From Actinospica durhamensis (lineage in GTDB: Bacteria; Actinomycetota; Actinomycetes; Streptomycetales; Catenulisporaceae), in the NCBI RefSeq assembly GCF_018139695.1, contig NZ_JAGSOG010000029.1, forward strand, positions 1 through 51,372: 51,372 bases of DNA. The letters run 5' to 3'. A model generated the notes under the pieces. It searched no databases, was not told the DNA's origin, and worked only from the letters and a program-made list of their open reading frames with translations. Shown piece after piece: positions 17,919-25,649 of this stretch. The position numbers and the translations under genes were made by a program. How positions within the stretch are numbered: position 1 is the first letter of the stretch; the number at the start of each line of letters is the position of its first letter.

Positions 17919-17941
17919 GGTTACTTCGGCATATCGGGTAC
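17919..17941 (+). promoter_or_regulatory. SigB-type promoter candidate for the small-peptide/DUF3040 unit
   Basis: GGTT (17919-17922), 13 bp, GGGTAC (17936-17941) is one base short of the usual spacer but otherwise matches. It lies about 40 bp upstream of the first start codon. Confidence 0.42.
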
Positions 17942-17979
17942 TAGTTCATCGAGAGGTGTCGGATAAGGAGGAATGGGCC

Positions 17980-18069
17980 GTGAACGAGCCGACGGATCCC
18001 CGCACCCATCCCGCCGCCGAGTACTCCGACCGGCCGGACCGGGCCGCCGCGTGCCTGGGCCCGCGGTAA
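17980..18069 (+). CDS. possible 29-aa small peptide upstream of DUF3040
   Basis: A GTG at 17980 lies eight bases after a perfect AAGGAGG (17965-17971), the best ribosome site in this part of the window. It opens a 29-codon frame (NEPTDPRTHPAAEYSDRPD and on to LGPR) ending in TAA, 18 bp before the DUF3040 start. The product would be hydrophilic and Pro/Asp/Arg-rich, with no recognisable domain. It could be a real small stress peptide or a leader that feeds ribosomes to the next gene. An ATG six bases earlier (17972) opens another frame that is less well spaced. Confidence 0.4.
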   Translation: MNEPTDPRTHPAAEYSDRPDRAAACLGPR

Positions 18070-18087
18070 GCACCCGGGCAGGCTGGG

Positions 18088-18444
18088 ATGTTGTCTCCGC
18101 GCGACCAACACACGCTGGCGCAGATCGAGGCCGAGCTGCGGGCCAGTGACCCGGAGCTGGCGCGTCGGATGGACGACGACGCGGCCGCCGCCTCGGCGCA
18201 GGGGCCCATCTACGCGCGCCCGCGTCGACGCGTCGTGCTGAGCTGGCTCACCATCGGCGCGGTCCTGCTGGCCACGGCCTTCGCGGTGCGCAGCGCGGAC
18301 GTCGCCTTCCTGGGCGTCGCCGTGATCCTGGCGAACGTGAGCGTATGGACCGCCGCGCTCGTGGCGGGCCGGCTCCGGCGACGCACCAATCGTTCACGGA
18401 TCGGCGACGGGCGGAACAGCAGCGGCGGACGCTTAGGCTCGTGA
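18088..18444 (+). CDS. DUF3040 small membrane protein
   Basis: A 118-aa protein of the actinobacterial DUF3040 family. The N-terminus MLSPRDQHTLAQIEAELRASDPELAR is reported here only in part: the key pattern is an early LxxxE(Q)xxLxxIExxLxxxDPxLA helix. Two hydrophobic segments follow (about residues 52-68 and 72-92), then a basic tail. Members are membrane proteins of unknown function that often lie in stress or envelope regulons. It follows the small peptide by 18 bp and probably shares its GGGTAC-type promoter. Its stop lies inside an 18-bp tandem repeat. Confidence 0.8.
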   Translation: MLSPRDQHTLAQIEAELRASDPELARRMDDDAAAASAQGPIYARPRRRVVLSWLTIGAVLLATAFAVRSADVAFLGVAVILANVSVWTAALVAGRLRRRTNRSRIGDGRNSSGGRLGS

Positions 18445-18493
18445 TGCGGCCCGGCTCGGTGATGCGACCCGGCTCCGTCATGCGACGGGGCCC
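18440..18493. repeat. three copies of an 18-bp unit at the 3' end of DUF3040
   Basis: Units starting at 18440, 18458 and 18476 follow the pattern SGTSATGCGRCSSGGCYC. The first contains the DUF3040 stop codon. The array separates this gene from the UDG gene. Confidence 0.85.
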
Positions 18494-18540
18494 TGCAGCG
18501 TGAGGGCGTCGCGGTGCGTCGCGGCGTTACGGTGGACGGT

Positions 18541-19275
18541 ATGACCGGACAGGACGCGGCCGCCGCCGCGGCAGACAGCGTCGAGCAGCTCGACGCCGCG
18601 TTGATCGGCTGCCGGGCGTGTCCACGACTGGTGGAATGGCGGGAAGAGGTAGGCCGGGTCAGGCGACGCGCGTTCGCCGACTGCGACTACTGGTCCCGAC
18701 CGGTCCCCGGCTTCGGCCCGGCGAACGCTCCGCTGGTCATCGTCGGGCTGGCGCCGGCCGCGCACGGCGGCAACCGGACCGGGCGCGCGTTCACCGGCGA
18801 TCCCTCCGGCGATGTACTCTTCCCCGCCCTCTATGACGTGGGCCTGGCCACTCGCCCCACCTCGACGGACCGCGACGATGGGACCGAGTTGGTGGGTGTG
18901 CGCATCACCATGCCCGTGCACTGCGCGCCGCCCGACAACAAGCCGACCATCGCCGAACGCGACGCGTGCCGTCCTTGGCTGATGCGCGAGCTGACCCTGC
19001 TGCGGCCGACCACGCGTGTCTTCCTGGCCTTCGGCGCCTACGCGTGGCAGGCACTACTGCCGATCCTCGCCGACTCGGGTTGGATCGTCCCCCGGCCCCG
19101 GCCGGGGTTCGGCCACGGCGCCGAAGTCGAACTCGAGCACCAGGCCGACGGGCAGCGCGTACGCCTCATCGGCTGCTACCACCCGAGCCACCGCAACATC
19201 GCGACACGCACCCTGACGCCCGAGATGCTCCGCGACGTGTTGGCGCAAGCGGCACACGCGGCGGGCCTGCGCTGA
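18541..19275 (+). CDS. udgB: family 5 uracil-DNA glycosylase (UDGb)
   Basis: A 244-aa DNA-repair enzyme that removes uracil and other deaminated bases. The family 5 active-site signature GLAPAAHGGNRTGRAFTGD spans about residues 69-87, and the second motif is H214-PS. Four Cys suited to a 4Fe-4S cluster are present: C24 and C27 (CRACPRL), C128 (HCAPPDNK) and C143 (RDACRPW). Family 5 enzymes lack the polar catalytic Asp of classical UDG, as here. The start at 18541 (MTGQD) is preferred over an in-frame codon 27 bp earlier that lacks conserved sequence. The gene follows the DUF3040 gene by 96 bp. Confidence 0.9.
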   Translation: MTGQDAAAAAADSVEQLDAALIGCRACPRLVEWREEVGRVRRRAFADCDYWSRPVPGFGPANAPLVIVGLAPAAHGGNRTGRAFTGDPSGDVLFPALYDVGLATRPTSTDRDDGTELVGVRITMPVHCAPPDNKPTIAERDACRPWLMRELTLLRPTTRVFLAFGAYAWQALLPILADSGWIVPRPRPGFGHGAEVELEHQADGQRVRLIGCYHPSHRNIATRTLTPEMLRDVLAQAAHAAGLR

Positions 19276-19312
19276 AACGGCGGCTCACGCGGCGGATCAG
19301 CCGGTCAGCCGA

Positions 19313-19957
19313 TTAAGCATTTTGTCGATCGAGCCGGATGCGCAGGAGCGCCTCGACGATGGCGGCACGCCAGGCGTCCGCACCGGCGGCCCAGTCGTCG
19401 CAGACCACGTGGATCTCCGCCTGAGCCTGCGCGGTCAGGCACGGGAGCAGCTCGTCGACGATCTCCGCGAGATACGTCGGCGGAGCGTTCGGCGCAGGAT
19501 GGTCGACGATGAACTCCATCGCCTCAACGACGGACATCGGGGGCAGCGGGTCCCAGGCGAGTTCTCGGAATGCCGCGTCAGACTCCTGAACCTGATCCAG
19601 AACCTGATCCGCGGCCGGCCGGGCTCTCGCGTCCCAGTGCTCGAGGATCACGCGTGCCTTTTCGTCGAACTGGGGGAAGCGCCGCGTCGCCGCCGTCAGG
19701 TTCATCAGGATCTCCGCGCGGGTGCGGCCGGGGAAGACGTCGTCCATCGCGAACGCCAACTCGGTGCGGTCGAGGTCGCCTTCGCGCAGCCAGCGCTCGC
19801 GGACCAGTTCGAGGGCGTGCCCGTTGTCGTCGTTGGTCCAACTGAGTGTGCCGAGCAGGTCCGGTAGCGCCCGGGCGTCGGCTGCCGGATCGCGCCGCAC
19901 ACGCAGGCAGTCGAGGAACGCCTCGGTCTGAGCGGTGAGGTCGAGGGCGGACTGCAT
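19313..19957 (-). CDS. conserved hypothetical protein, 214 aa
   Basis: I do not recognise the family. The product is acidic, soluble and mostly helical, with many Asp, Glu and Trp residues (for example SWTNDDNGHALELVRERWL) and no signal peptide or membrane segment. The helical repeats around VEAMEFIVDHPAP and YLAEIVDELLPCL look vaguely like an alpha-solenoid or a small scaffold. It is convergent with the UDG gene (38 bp apart) and divergent from the AfsR-like regulator across about 175 bp. Codon use is typical of the window, so it is probably real. No ribosome site is obvious before the ATG at 19957. Confidence 0.6.
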   Translation of the reverse strand: MQSALDLTAQTEAFLDCLRVRRDPAADARALPDLLGTLSWTNDDNGHALELVRERWLREGDLDRTELAFAMDDVFPGRTRAEILMNLTAATRRFPQFDEKARVILEHWDARARPAADQVLDQVQESDAAFRELAWDPLPPMSVVEAMEFIVDHPAPNAPPTYLAEIVDELLPCLTAQAQAEIHVVCDDWAAGADAWRAAIVEALLRIRLDRQNA

Positions 19958-20132
19958 GGTGGATGTGAGTGTACTGCTTCACTGCGCGAGCGATGGAGCG
20001 GTCGGACTCGCGGTCGGCTGCGCGAGGGCGGGGCGGGACGGCCGCGGGTGTTTGTGCCGGGGCGCCCTCGACGGAAGTGCGCGGAGCTCGCGCCCCGGCG
20101 TGGGCGCGACGTGGTCAAGTAGCCTGCTGGAC

Positions 20133-23100
20133 ATGGGTGTCGAGTTGGTCTTGTTGCCGCGGGTGGCGTTTCGGGGGCGAGAGATCGCCGGCGCCCGGCT
20201 GGTCGGGCTGCTCGCGTTGCTGGCGCAGGACCTGCACGGGGGTTGTGGCACGAACCGGCTGATCGAGGGGCTGTGGCCGCAGGAGCGTCCGGAGCATCCT
20301 AGCCGGGCGTTGCAGGTGCTGGTGTCGCGGGCGCGGGCGGTGTTGGGGGCGGAGGCGATCGTCAGCACGCCGTCCGGAGGCTACCGACTCGCACTGCGGG
20401 ATGAGCAGGTGGACGCCGCGGCGGTGCTGGCGTGTGCGGCGGCGGGTGCCCGGTGCGCGCAGGACGGTGATCATGCGGGGGCGCTCGCGCAGGCTGAGGC
20501 CGGTCTGACGCTGTGGGAGGTGGCGCCGGGGAGTGGCGAGGGGGGCGACGGATCCAGTGGGCTGGGCGGAGCCGGCCGCATGGGCGGATCCAGTGGGCCG
20601 GGCGGATCCAAAGGGTTGGGCGGACCCAGTGGGTTGGGCGGACCTGGTGGGCTGGGCGGAGCCAGTGGACTGGGCGGATCCAGCGGGCCGGGCGGATCCA
20701 GTGAGCTGGGCGGATCCGGCGGCATGGGCGGAGCTGGCGGCATGGGCGGAGCCGGCGCGGCCGGTGGGCTTGGCGGATTCGGCGGAATCGGCGTGTTCGA
20801 CGGGGTTGGTGACGATCCGTTGGCTGAGCTGCGGGCGGCGCGGGCGGGGACGTATCGGGGGTTGGTGCGGGCACGGGCGTTGGCGCTGAGTCGGCTGGAG
20901 CGGCGGCCCGAGGCGGTCGAGGTGCTCGGCGGTCTGATCAGGGAGCAGCCGCAGGATGAGGAGGTGTTGGCGCAACTGCTGCTGTGCGAGGCGGAGACGC
21001 TCGGACCCTCGGCGGCGCTGACTCGGTATGACGCGTATCGGCGCGGCTTGCGGGAGGAGCTGGGGAGCGACCCGGGGTTGGAGCTGCAGCAGGTGCACCG
21101 GCGGCTGCTGGAGCGGGGTGCGCCGGTCGTGCGGCGCGGCGTCGAGCATGAGCCGAACGCGTTGCTCGGGCGGGAGGAGTCCATCGCGGCGGTGCGGGAG
21201 TTGCTCGGCGCCTTCCGCGTCGTATCGATCATCGGACCGGGCGGTCTGGGCAAGACGCGGCTGGCGCACGCCGTGGCCGGGGGTGCGCAGCAGCGGGTCG
21301 TGTTCCTGGTCGCGCTCGCCGGCGCCACCGCCGACGCCGACGTGGTCGGCGAGGTCGCGTCCGCGCTCGGGGTCCCGGACCGGGGGCCCGCGCCGGGCGG
21401 GCGTCGCGGGGCGCCGACCGACGCGGTCTCGGGCATCGTCAAGGCCCTGGGACCTGGGCCGGCTCTGCTGGTACTGGACAACTGCGAGCACGTGCTGGCC
21501 GGTGCGGTCTCGCTGGTGCGTGCGCTGGTGGCCGGGAGCGGGGAACTGCGGGTGCTGACGACGAGTCGGGCGCCGCTCGGCCTGTCCTCGGAGTCCGTGT
21601 ACCTGCTGCCGGAACTGAGCCTGGCCACCAGCGTCGAGCTGTTCCGGCAGCGGGCGCAGGCGGCGCGGCCCGGGCTTGACTGCCCGCCGGACTCGGTGCG
21701 GCAGCTGTGCAGCCGGCTGGACGGCCTGCCGCTCGCGGTGGAGCTCGCGGCGGCTCGGGTCCGGGTGATGTCGGTGGCTGAGATCGCCCGGCGCCTGGAA
21801 GACCGGTTCGCCCTGCTGCGCGGTGCCGCCCGCGACACGCCGCAGCGGCATCGCACGCTGCACGCGGTGATCGACTGGAGCTGGAACCTGCTGACTCCGG
21901 ACACCCGGGCCGCGATGCGGGCTCTGTCGATCTTCCCCGGCGGTTTCACGATCGACACCGCGCAACACCTGCTCGAGGTGGACGAGGCGGAGGCGCTGCT
22001 GCTGGTGGAGCAGCTGGTGGACCAGTCCCTGCTCCAGCCGGGCGACGCGGCCGGGTCGGGCACGCGCTTCCGGATGCTGGAGACCGTGCGCGAGTTCAGC
22101 GCGGCCCGGCGGCACGAGGCGGACGAGGGCGAGCGGGTGACCGAGCGCTTCCTCGACTGGGCGCGGGAGTTCGGCCGGGCCCACCACGAGTCGATACTCG
22201 GGCAGGACCTGGTCACCTCGGCGGCGCGGGCCAGGGACGAGCAGGAGAATCTCCTGCTGGCGCTGCGCCTCGGGCTCGACCGCGAGGACGGTACCTGCGT
22301 CGCGGCCGTCTGCGCCGTGCTCGGCGCGCTGTGGATGTTCGAGGCCGACTTCGCCCGTATGGCAGCGCTGACCGGACAGTGCGCCGCCGCGCTGGCCCGG
22401 CTGCGCCCTGATCCGGAGTTCGTCGAGGTGGCCCGGACCGCGACGGTGCTGGCCGCCGTCAGTGCCTTGATCCTGCGGCAACCGGCCGCGGCACGTGCCC
22501 TGGTCGCACTGCGGCGGCTGCCGGCGGCCCCGCCGGACACCCCGGCGCGGGCGACCGCCCTCGTGCTCACCGCCCTGGTCGAGGCCCGCGCCGAGCAGAT
22601 CACGACGCTGCAGCTGTTGTGCGAGAGCGCCGAGCCCCTGCTGGCCGGCATGGCCAACACCGTGGCCACCTTCGTCTGGCAGGGCGTCAACGATCTGGAG
22701 AGCGCGCTCAAGGCGGCCCGGCGTACGCTCACGGCCTTCGACGGCCAGGACCAGCAGCTGCCGTGGTTCAGGATCGTGACACACAGTCGGATCGGCGACC
22801 TGTGTCTCGAACTCGGCCGTGGGGACGAGGCGCACGAGCACTTCGCCGCGACGCTCGCGGCCCTGGAGGGTTTGCCGGGCTTCAACGCGTTCGAGAAGGG
22901 CTCGAGCGCGGCCCGGGTGCGCTGCGCGATGGTGCTGGCGAACCTGCAGCGCGGCGCCGTGGACGAGGCGGAGCAGTGGCTGAACCGGATCCTGCGCGAG
23001 GACGGCGCGGAGATCGTCGGGCTGCCGATGTTCGACGTCGCGGCCCGCGCGGAGATCGCGCTGGCCCGGGACGAGGTGGACTCCGGGCTCCGGCTGTGGC

Positions 23101-23630
23101 GCCAGGCCGCCGACGCCCTGCGCGACGGCCGGCACCGAGACGAGCACGACACCCTGTTCCACGAGCAGACCTGGGCGCTCGAGGTGGAGGCGATCACCGT
23201 GATCGCCCACGCCCAGCACGGCCGGCTCGCCCTGATCGGGCAGCTCGCCGGACTGCTGCCGCGCAACGCCTCCCGAATGATCACGGACAAAGTCAGTTCG
23301 CCGCTGTCCTATGACGAATCCCCTCTGTTCGGGACGCTGCTGTTGGCCGTGGCCCTGCTCGACGTGGACCGCGGCCGCCGCACCGGCGACGCGCGCGCCA
23401 CCCGCTCGGGCGCCCGGATGATCGCGCTGGCCGAACGCTTCCCGTTCAAGCGGGCCTTCCAACCGACGCTGCGCCCCGCCCAGGCCCTGCGCCTCGCCGA
23501 GGAGGCGGACCGGTCGGCGTACACCGCTGCGGTCTCGGCGTACGCCGGCCTCGACGCGGACGAGTTGCGCTCCGCCGCCTCGGCCAGCGTGCTGGCACGG
23601 GATCAGTTCACCGAGACGCCCCTCGCTTGA
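20133..23630 (+). CDS. AfsR/SARP-like regulator: wHTH-BTAD-NB-ARC with Gly-rich repeat insert
   Basis: A 1165-aa regulator. An OmpR-type winged helix covers about residues 1-90 (RLIEGLWPQERPEHPSRALQ, then VSRARAVLG). A BTAD domain follows, but its loop after GLTLWEV is expanded by about 80 residues of Gly-rich hexapeptide repeats (about 140-223). BTAD then resumes (LAELRAARAGTYRGLVRARAL). The NB-ARC ATPase has a P-loop GPGGLGKT near residue 367, Walker B LLVLDNCEHVL near 444, TTSRAPLGL, and GLPLAVELAAARV near 530. The C-terminal half is helical and TPR-like. Such proteins switch on secondary-metabolite or export genes. The ATG at 20133 lies seven bases after TAGCCT, suggesting a leaderless mRNA. 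It is convergent with the DrrAB-type exporter, with a 23-bp overlap at the 3' end, and may control it. Confidence 0.85.
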   Translation: MGVELVLLPRVAFRGREIAGARLVGLLALLAQDLHGGCGTNRLIEGLWPQERPEHPSRALQVLVSRARAVLGAEAIVSTPSGGYRLALRDEQVDAAAVLACAAAGARCAQDGDHAGALAQAEAGLTLWEVAPGSGEGGDGSSGLGGAGRMGGSSGPGGSKGLGGPSGLGGPGGLGGASGLGGSSGPGGSSELGGSGGMGGAGGMGGAGAAGGLGGFGGIGVFDGVGDDPLAELRAARAGTYRGLVRARALALSRLERRPEAVEVLGGLIREQPQDEEVLAQLLLCEAETLGPSAALTRYDAYRRGLREELGSDPGLELQQVHRRLLERGAPVVRRGVEHEPNALLGREESIAAVRELLGAFRVVSIIGPGGLGKTRLAHAVAGGAQQRVVFLVALAGATADADVVGEVASALGVPDRGPAPGGRRGAPTDAVSGIVKALGPGPALLVLDNCEHVLAGAVSLVRALVAGSGELRVLTTSRAPLGLSSESVYLLPELSLATSVELFRQRAQAARPGLDCPPDSVRQLCSRLDGLPLAVELAAARVRVMSVAEIARRLEDRFALLRGAARDTPQRHRTLHAVIDWSWNLLTPDTRAAMRALSIFPGGFTIDTAQHLLEVDEAEALLLVEQLVDQSLLQPGDAAGSGTRFRMLETVREFSAARRHEADEGERVTERFLDWAREFGRAHHESILGQDLVTSAARARDEQENLLLALRLGLDREDGTCVAAVCAVLGALWMFEADFARMAALTGQCAAALARLRPDPEFVEVARTATVLAAVSALILRQPAAARALVALRRLPAAPPDTPARATALVLTALVEARAEQITTLQLLCESAEPLLAGMANTVATFVWQGVNDLESALKAARRTLTAFDGQDQQLPWFRIVTHSRIGDLCLELGRGDEAHEHFAATLAALEGLPGFNAFEKGSSAARVRCAMVLANLQRGAVDEAEQWLNRILREDGAEIVGLPMFDVAARAEIALARDEVDSGLRLWRQAADALRDGRHRDEHDTLFHEQTWALEVEAITVIAHAQHGRLALIGQLAGLLPRNASRMITDKVSSPLSYDESPLFGTLLLAVALLDVDRGRRTGDARATRSGARMIALAERFPFKRAFQPTLRPAQALRLAEEADRSAYTAAVSAYAGLDADELRSAASASVLARDQFTETPLA
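20550..20801 (+). repeat. in-frame 18-bp minisatellite, about 11 good copies plus decayed ends
   Basis: Units follow GGATCCAGTGGGCTGGGC and start every 18 bp from 20550 to 20730. Three more degenerate units reach 20801. Each unit encodes a hexapeptide close to GS-S-G-L-G. Point differences fall mostly at two codons. The array lies inside the BTAD domain of the AfsR-like regulator and keeps the frame. Confidence 0.95.
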
Positions 23631-24390
23631 ACTGCATCCCGGCCCAGACGTAGCCGATCAGGGACAGCCCGACGCACCAGGCGGCGGCCACGATGCCGCT
23701 GTGCCCGATCGCGGAACCCGTCAGCAGCCCGCGCAGGGTGTCGATGATCGAGGTGAAGGGCTCGTTGTGCGCGAACCACCGCACCGAGCCCGACATCGTT
23801 CCGGTCGGCACGAAGGCGCTGCTGACGAAGGGCAGCAGCTGCACCACCAGACTGAAGCTGGCGGTGCCCTCGATCGTCCCGGCGGCCAGGCCCACCGCGA
23901 CCGCGAGCCAGCTCAGCGCGAGGCTGAGCAGCGCGACCAGGCCGGCCGCCGCGAGCCACTCGGTCACTCCGGCGCTGGACCGGAAGCCCATCGCCAGCGC
24001 GACGCCCACGAGCAGGACGGCGCTCAGCAGCGTGCGTATCAGGGCTCCGGCGACGTGCCCGGTCAGCACGGAGCTGCGCGAGATCGCCATGGTGCGGAAC
24101 CGGGCGATGATGCCCTCGGTCATGTCCCGGTTCACCGCCTGCGCGGTGGACGAGGCTCCGTAGCCGACGCTCATCAGCAGGATGCCGGGCACGACGTAGT
24201 CGATGTACTTACCGCCCGAGGGCGTGGCGCCGGTGCCCAGCGCGCCGCCGAAGACCCCGACGAACAGCAGCAGGAGCAGCGCCGGTACCGCGAGGGACAC
24301 GATGATCGTCACGGGATAGCGCACGGTGTGCAGCAGACTGCGACGCAGCATCGTGGCCGAGTCGCGGGCGGCGAACGTCAGGGTACTCAT
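23608..24390 (-). CDS. ABC-2 type exporter permease (DrrB-like)
   Basis: A 260-aa integral membrane protein with six predicted helices, typical of DrrB-type drug-export permeases. RYPVTIIVSLAVPALLLLLF is the first helix, DYVVPGILLMSVGYG the second, and the cytoplasmic coupling stretch VNRDMTEGIIARFRTM follows. QLLPFVSSAFVPTGTM, then WFAHNEPFT, is also characteristic. Its ATG overlaps the stop of the ATPase gene by four bases (24387-24390), so the two are translationally coupled. The 3' end overlaps the opposing AfsR-like gene by 23 bp. It probably exports an amphipathic drug or lipid; the substrate is unknown. Confidence 0.88.
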   Translation of the reverse strand: MSTLTFAARDSATMLRRSLLHTVRYPVTIIVSLAVPALLLLLFVGVFGGALGTGATPSGGKYIDYVVPGILLMSVGYGASSTAQAVNRDMTEGIIARFRTMAISRSSVLTGHVAGALIRTLLSAVLLVGVALAMGFRSSAGVTEWLAAAGLVALLSLALSWLAVAVGLAAGTIEGTASFSLVVQLLPFVSSAFVPTGTMSGSVRWFAHNEPFTSIIDTLRGLLTGSAIGHSGIVAAAWCVGLSLIGYVWAGMQFKRGASR

Positions 24391-25493
24391 CGGGTGGGCT
24401 CCTTCGGCGCGGAGGCGTTCGGGGTGGACGGCTGCTGCGGGGGCACGTGCGAGGACGCGGCGTCACGGGCGGAGGCGGCCGTGGTCGCGGGCTTGTCGGC
24501 GGACGCGGACGCGGGCTCGTTCGTGCTCGCGCCGTCGTCTTCGGTGGCGGGGCTCTCGGCGGCCGCGTGCCCGGTGAGGGCGAAGAAGACGTCGTCGAGG
24601 TCCGGGGTGTGCAGGGCTAGGCCCTCGACCTCGATCGAGGCCTGCTCGAGCCGGGTGAGCAGTGCCCGCAGCGCGCGCACGTTCGTCTCGCCGGGCACGT
24701 TGAGCGCAAGGCCCTCGCCGCGGGAGGCCTCCTCGAGCAGCTGCTCGGCCGCCGCGAGCGGGGCCTCCTCGGTGAACTGCAGCCGGATGTGTCCGCCCGG
24801 GACGCGCCGCTTGAGCTCGGCCGAGGTGCCGGTGGCCACGATCCGGCCCTGGTCGAGCACGGCGATCTGGTCGGCGAGCTCGTCGGCCTCGTCGAGGTAC
24901 TGGGTGGTCAGGAATATGGTGACGCCGCTGCGCACCAACTCCCTGACGATCTGCCACATGGTGCGCCGGCTGCGCGGGTCAAGGCCCGTGGTCGGCTCGT
25001 CCAGGAAGATCAGCCGCGGCTCGCCGACCAGCGTCATCGCCAGGTCGAGCCGGCGCCGCATGCCGCCGGAGTAGGTCGAGGCCCGCTTGTCGGCCGCCTC
25101 CACCAGGTCGAAACGCCGCAGCAGATCCTGCGCGCGCCGGCGCCCCTCGGCGCCGCGCAGATGGTGCAGCGAGGCCATCAGCAGCAGGTTCTCCCGGCCG
25201 GTGAGCAGCCCGTCCACCGCGGAGAACTGGCCGGTGACGCCGATCGCGGCGCGTACCGCGTCCGGCTCGCGGACCAGGTCGTGGCCCGCCACCCGCACCT
25301 GCCCGCCGTCGGCGGGCAGCAGGGTGGAGAGGATCTGCACGGCCGTGGTCTTGCCGGCCCCGTTCGGGCCGAGCAGGCAGAAGACCGTGCCCTCGGCGAC
25401 GCTCAGGTCCACGCCGTCGAGCACGACCTTCTCGCCGAAGGACTTACGCAGCCCGGACGCCGTGATCGCCGGGCTGGGCGCAGCGGGATTCAT
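24387..25493 (-). CDS. ABC transporter ATPase, daunorubicin-resistance (DrrA) type
   Basis: A 368-aa ATP-binding subunit. Walker A GPNGAGKT is at 42-49, the signature YSGGM at 141-145 and Walker B LDEPTTGLDP at 164-173. The switch region FLTTQYLDEADELAD is the DrrA form. A DrrA-type C-terminal domain (about 225-312) is followed by an unusual Ser/Ala/Thr/Pro-rich tail of about 55 residues. The ATG at 25493 has AAGGAGAG five bases upstream; longer in-frame starts lack conservation. It forms a coupled pair with the permease. Three TTCAC repeats at 11-bp spacing lie 66-92 bp upstream and look like a SARP/PhoP-type operator. Confidence 0.92.
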   Translation of the reverse strand: MNPAAPSPAITASGLRKSFGEKVVLDGVDLSVAEGTVFCLLGPNGAGKTTAVQILSTLLPADGGQVRVAGHDLVREPDAVRAAIGVTGQFSAVDGLLTGRENLLLMASLHHLRGAEGRRRAQDLLRRFDLVEAADKRASTYSGGMRRRLDLAMTLVGEPRLIFLDEPTTGLDPRSRRTMWQIVRELVRSGVTIFLTTQYLDEADELADQIAVLDQGRIVATGTSAELKRRVPGGHIRLQFTEEAPLAAAEQLLEEASRGEGLALNVPGETNVRALRALLTRLEQASIEVEGLALHTPDLDDVFFALTGHAAAESPATEDDGASTNEPASASADKPATTAASARDAASSHVPPQQPSTPNASAPKEPTR

Positions 25494-25558
25494 GACTCTC
25501 CTTCGATACCGCGGCCTGCGCAGCGGGCCGCCCTGAGTACAGGGTGCGCGCAGCCGCA

Positions 25559-25585
25559 TTCACCGCTGTTTCACGGCGCTTTCAC
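25559..25585 (-). promoter_or_regulatory. triple TTCAC direct repeat, 11-bp period, upstream of the DrrAB unit
   Basis: TTCAC begins at 25559, 25570 and 25581, exactly one helical turn apart. On the coding strand of the exporter this reads GTGAA three times. OmpR-type winged-helix activators (SARPs, AfsR, PhoP) bind 11-bp-spaced direct repeats of this kind; PhoP boxes contain GTTCAC. A TTCACG/CGTGAA pair (25581-25599) also makes a small hairpin. Confidence 0.5.
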
Positions 25586-25649
25586 GGGGAGAGCGTGAAG
25601 GAGAGTCCGGCCGGATGCCGGGATCCGAAGAAGTGGAGGGGTGGAGGGG

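Noticed and set aside
20550-20801. Possible CRISPR array from the regular 18-bp repeats
   Set aside because: The copies are contiguous without spacers, stay in frame and encode a regular hexapeptide, and no cas gene is present.
20115-23462. A 1115-codon open frame on the minus strand opposite the AfsR-like regulator
   Set aside because: It is Arg/Pro/His-rich with no family motifs and lies fully opposite a gene with clear NB-ARC motifs. Long antisense frames are expected at this GC content.
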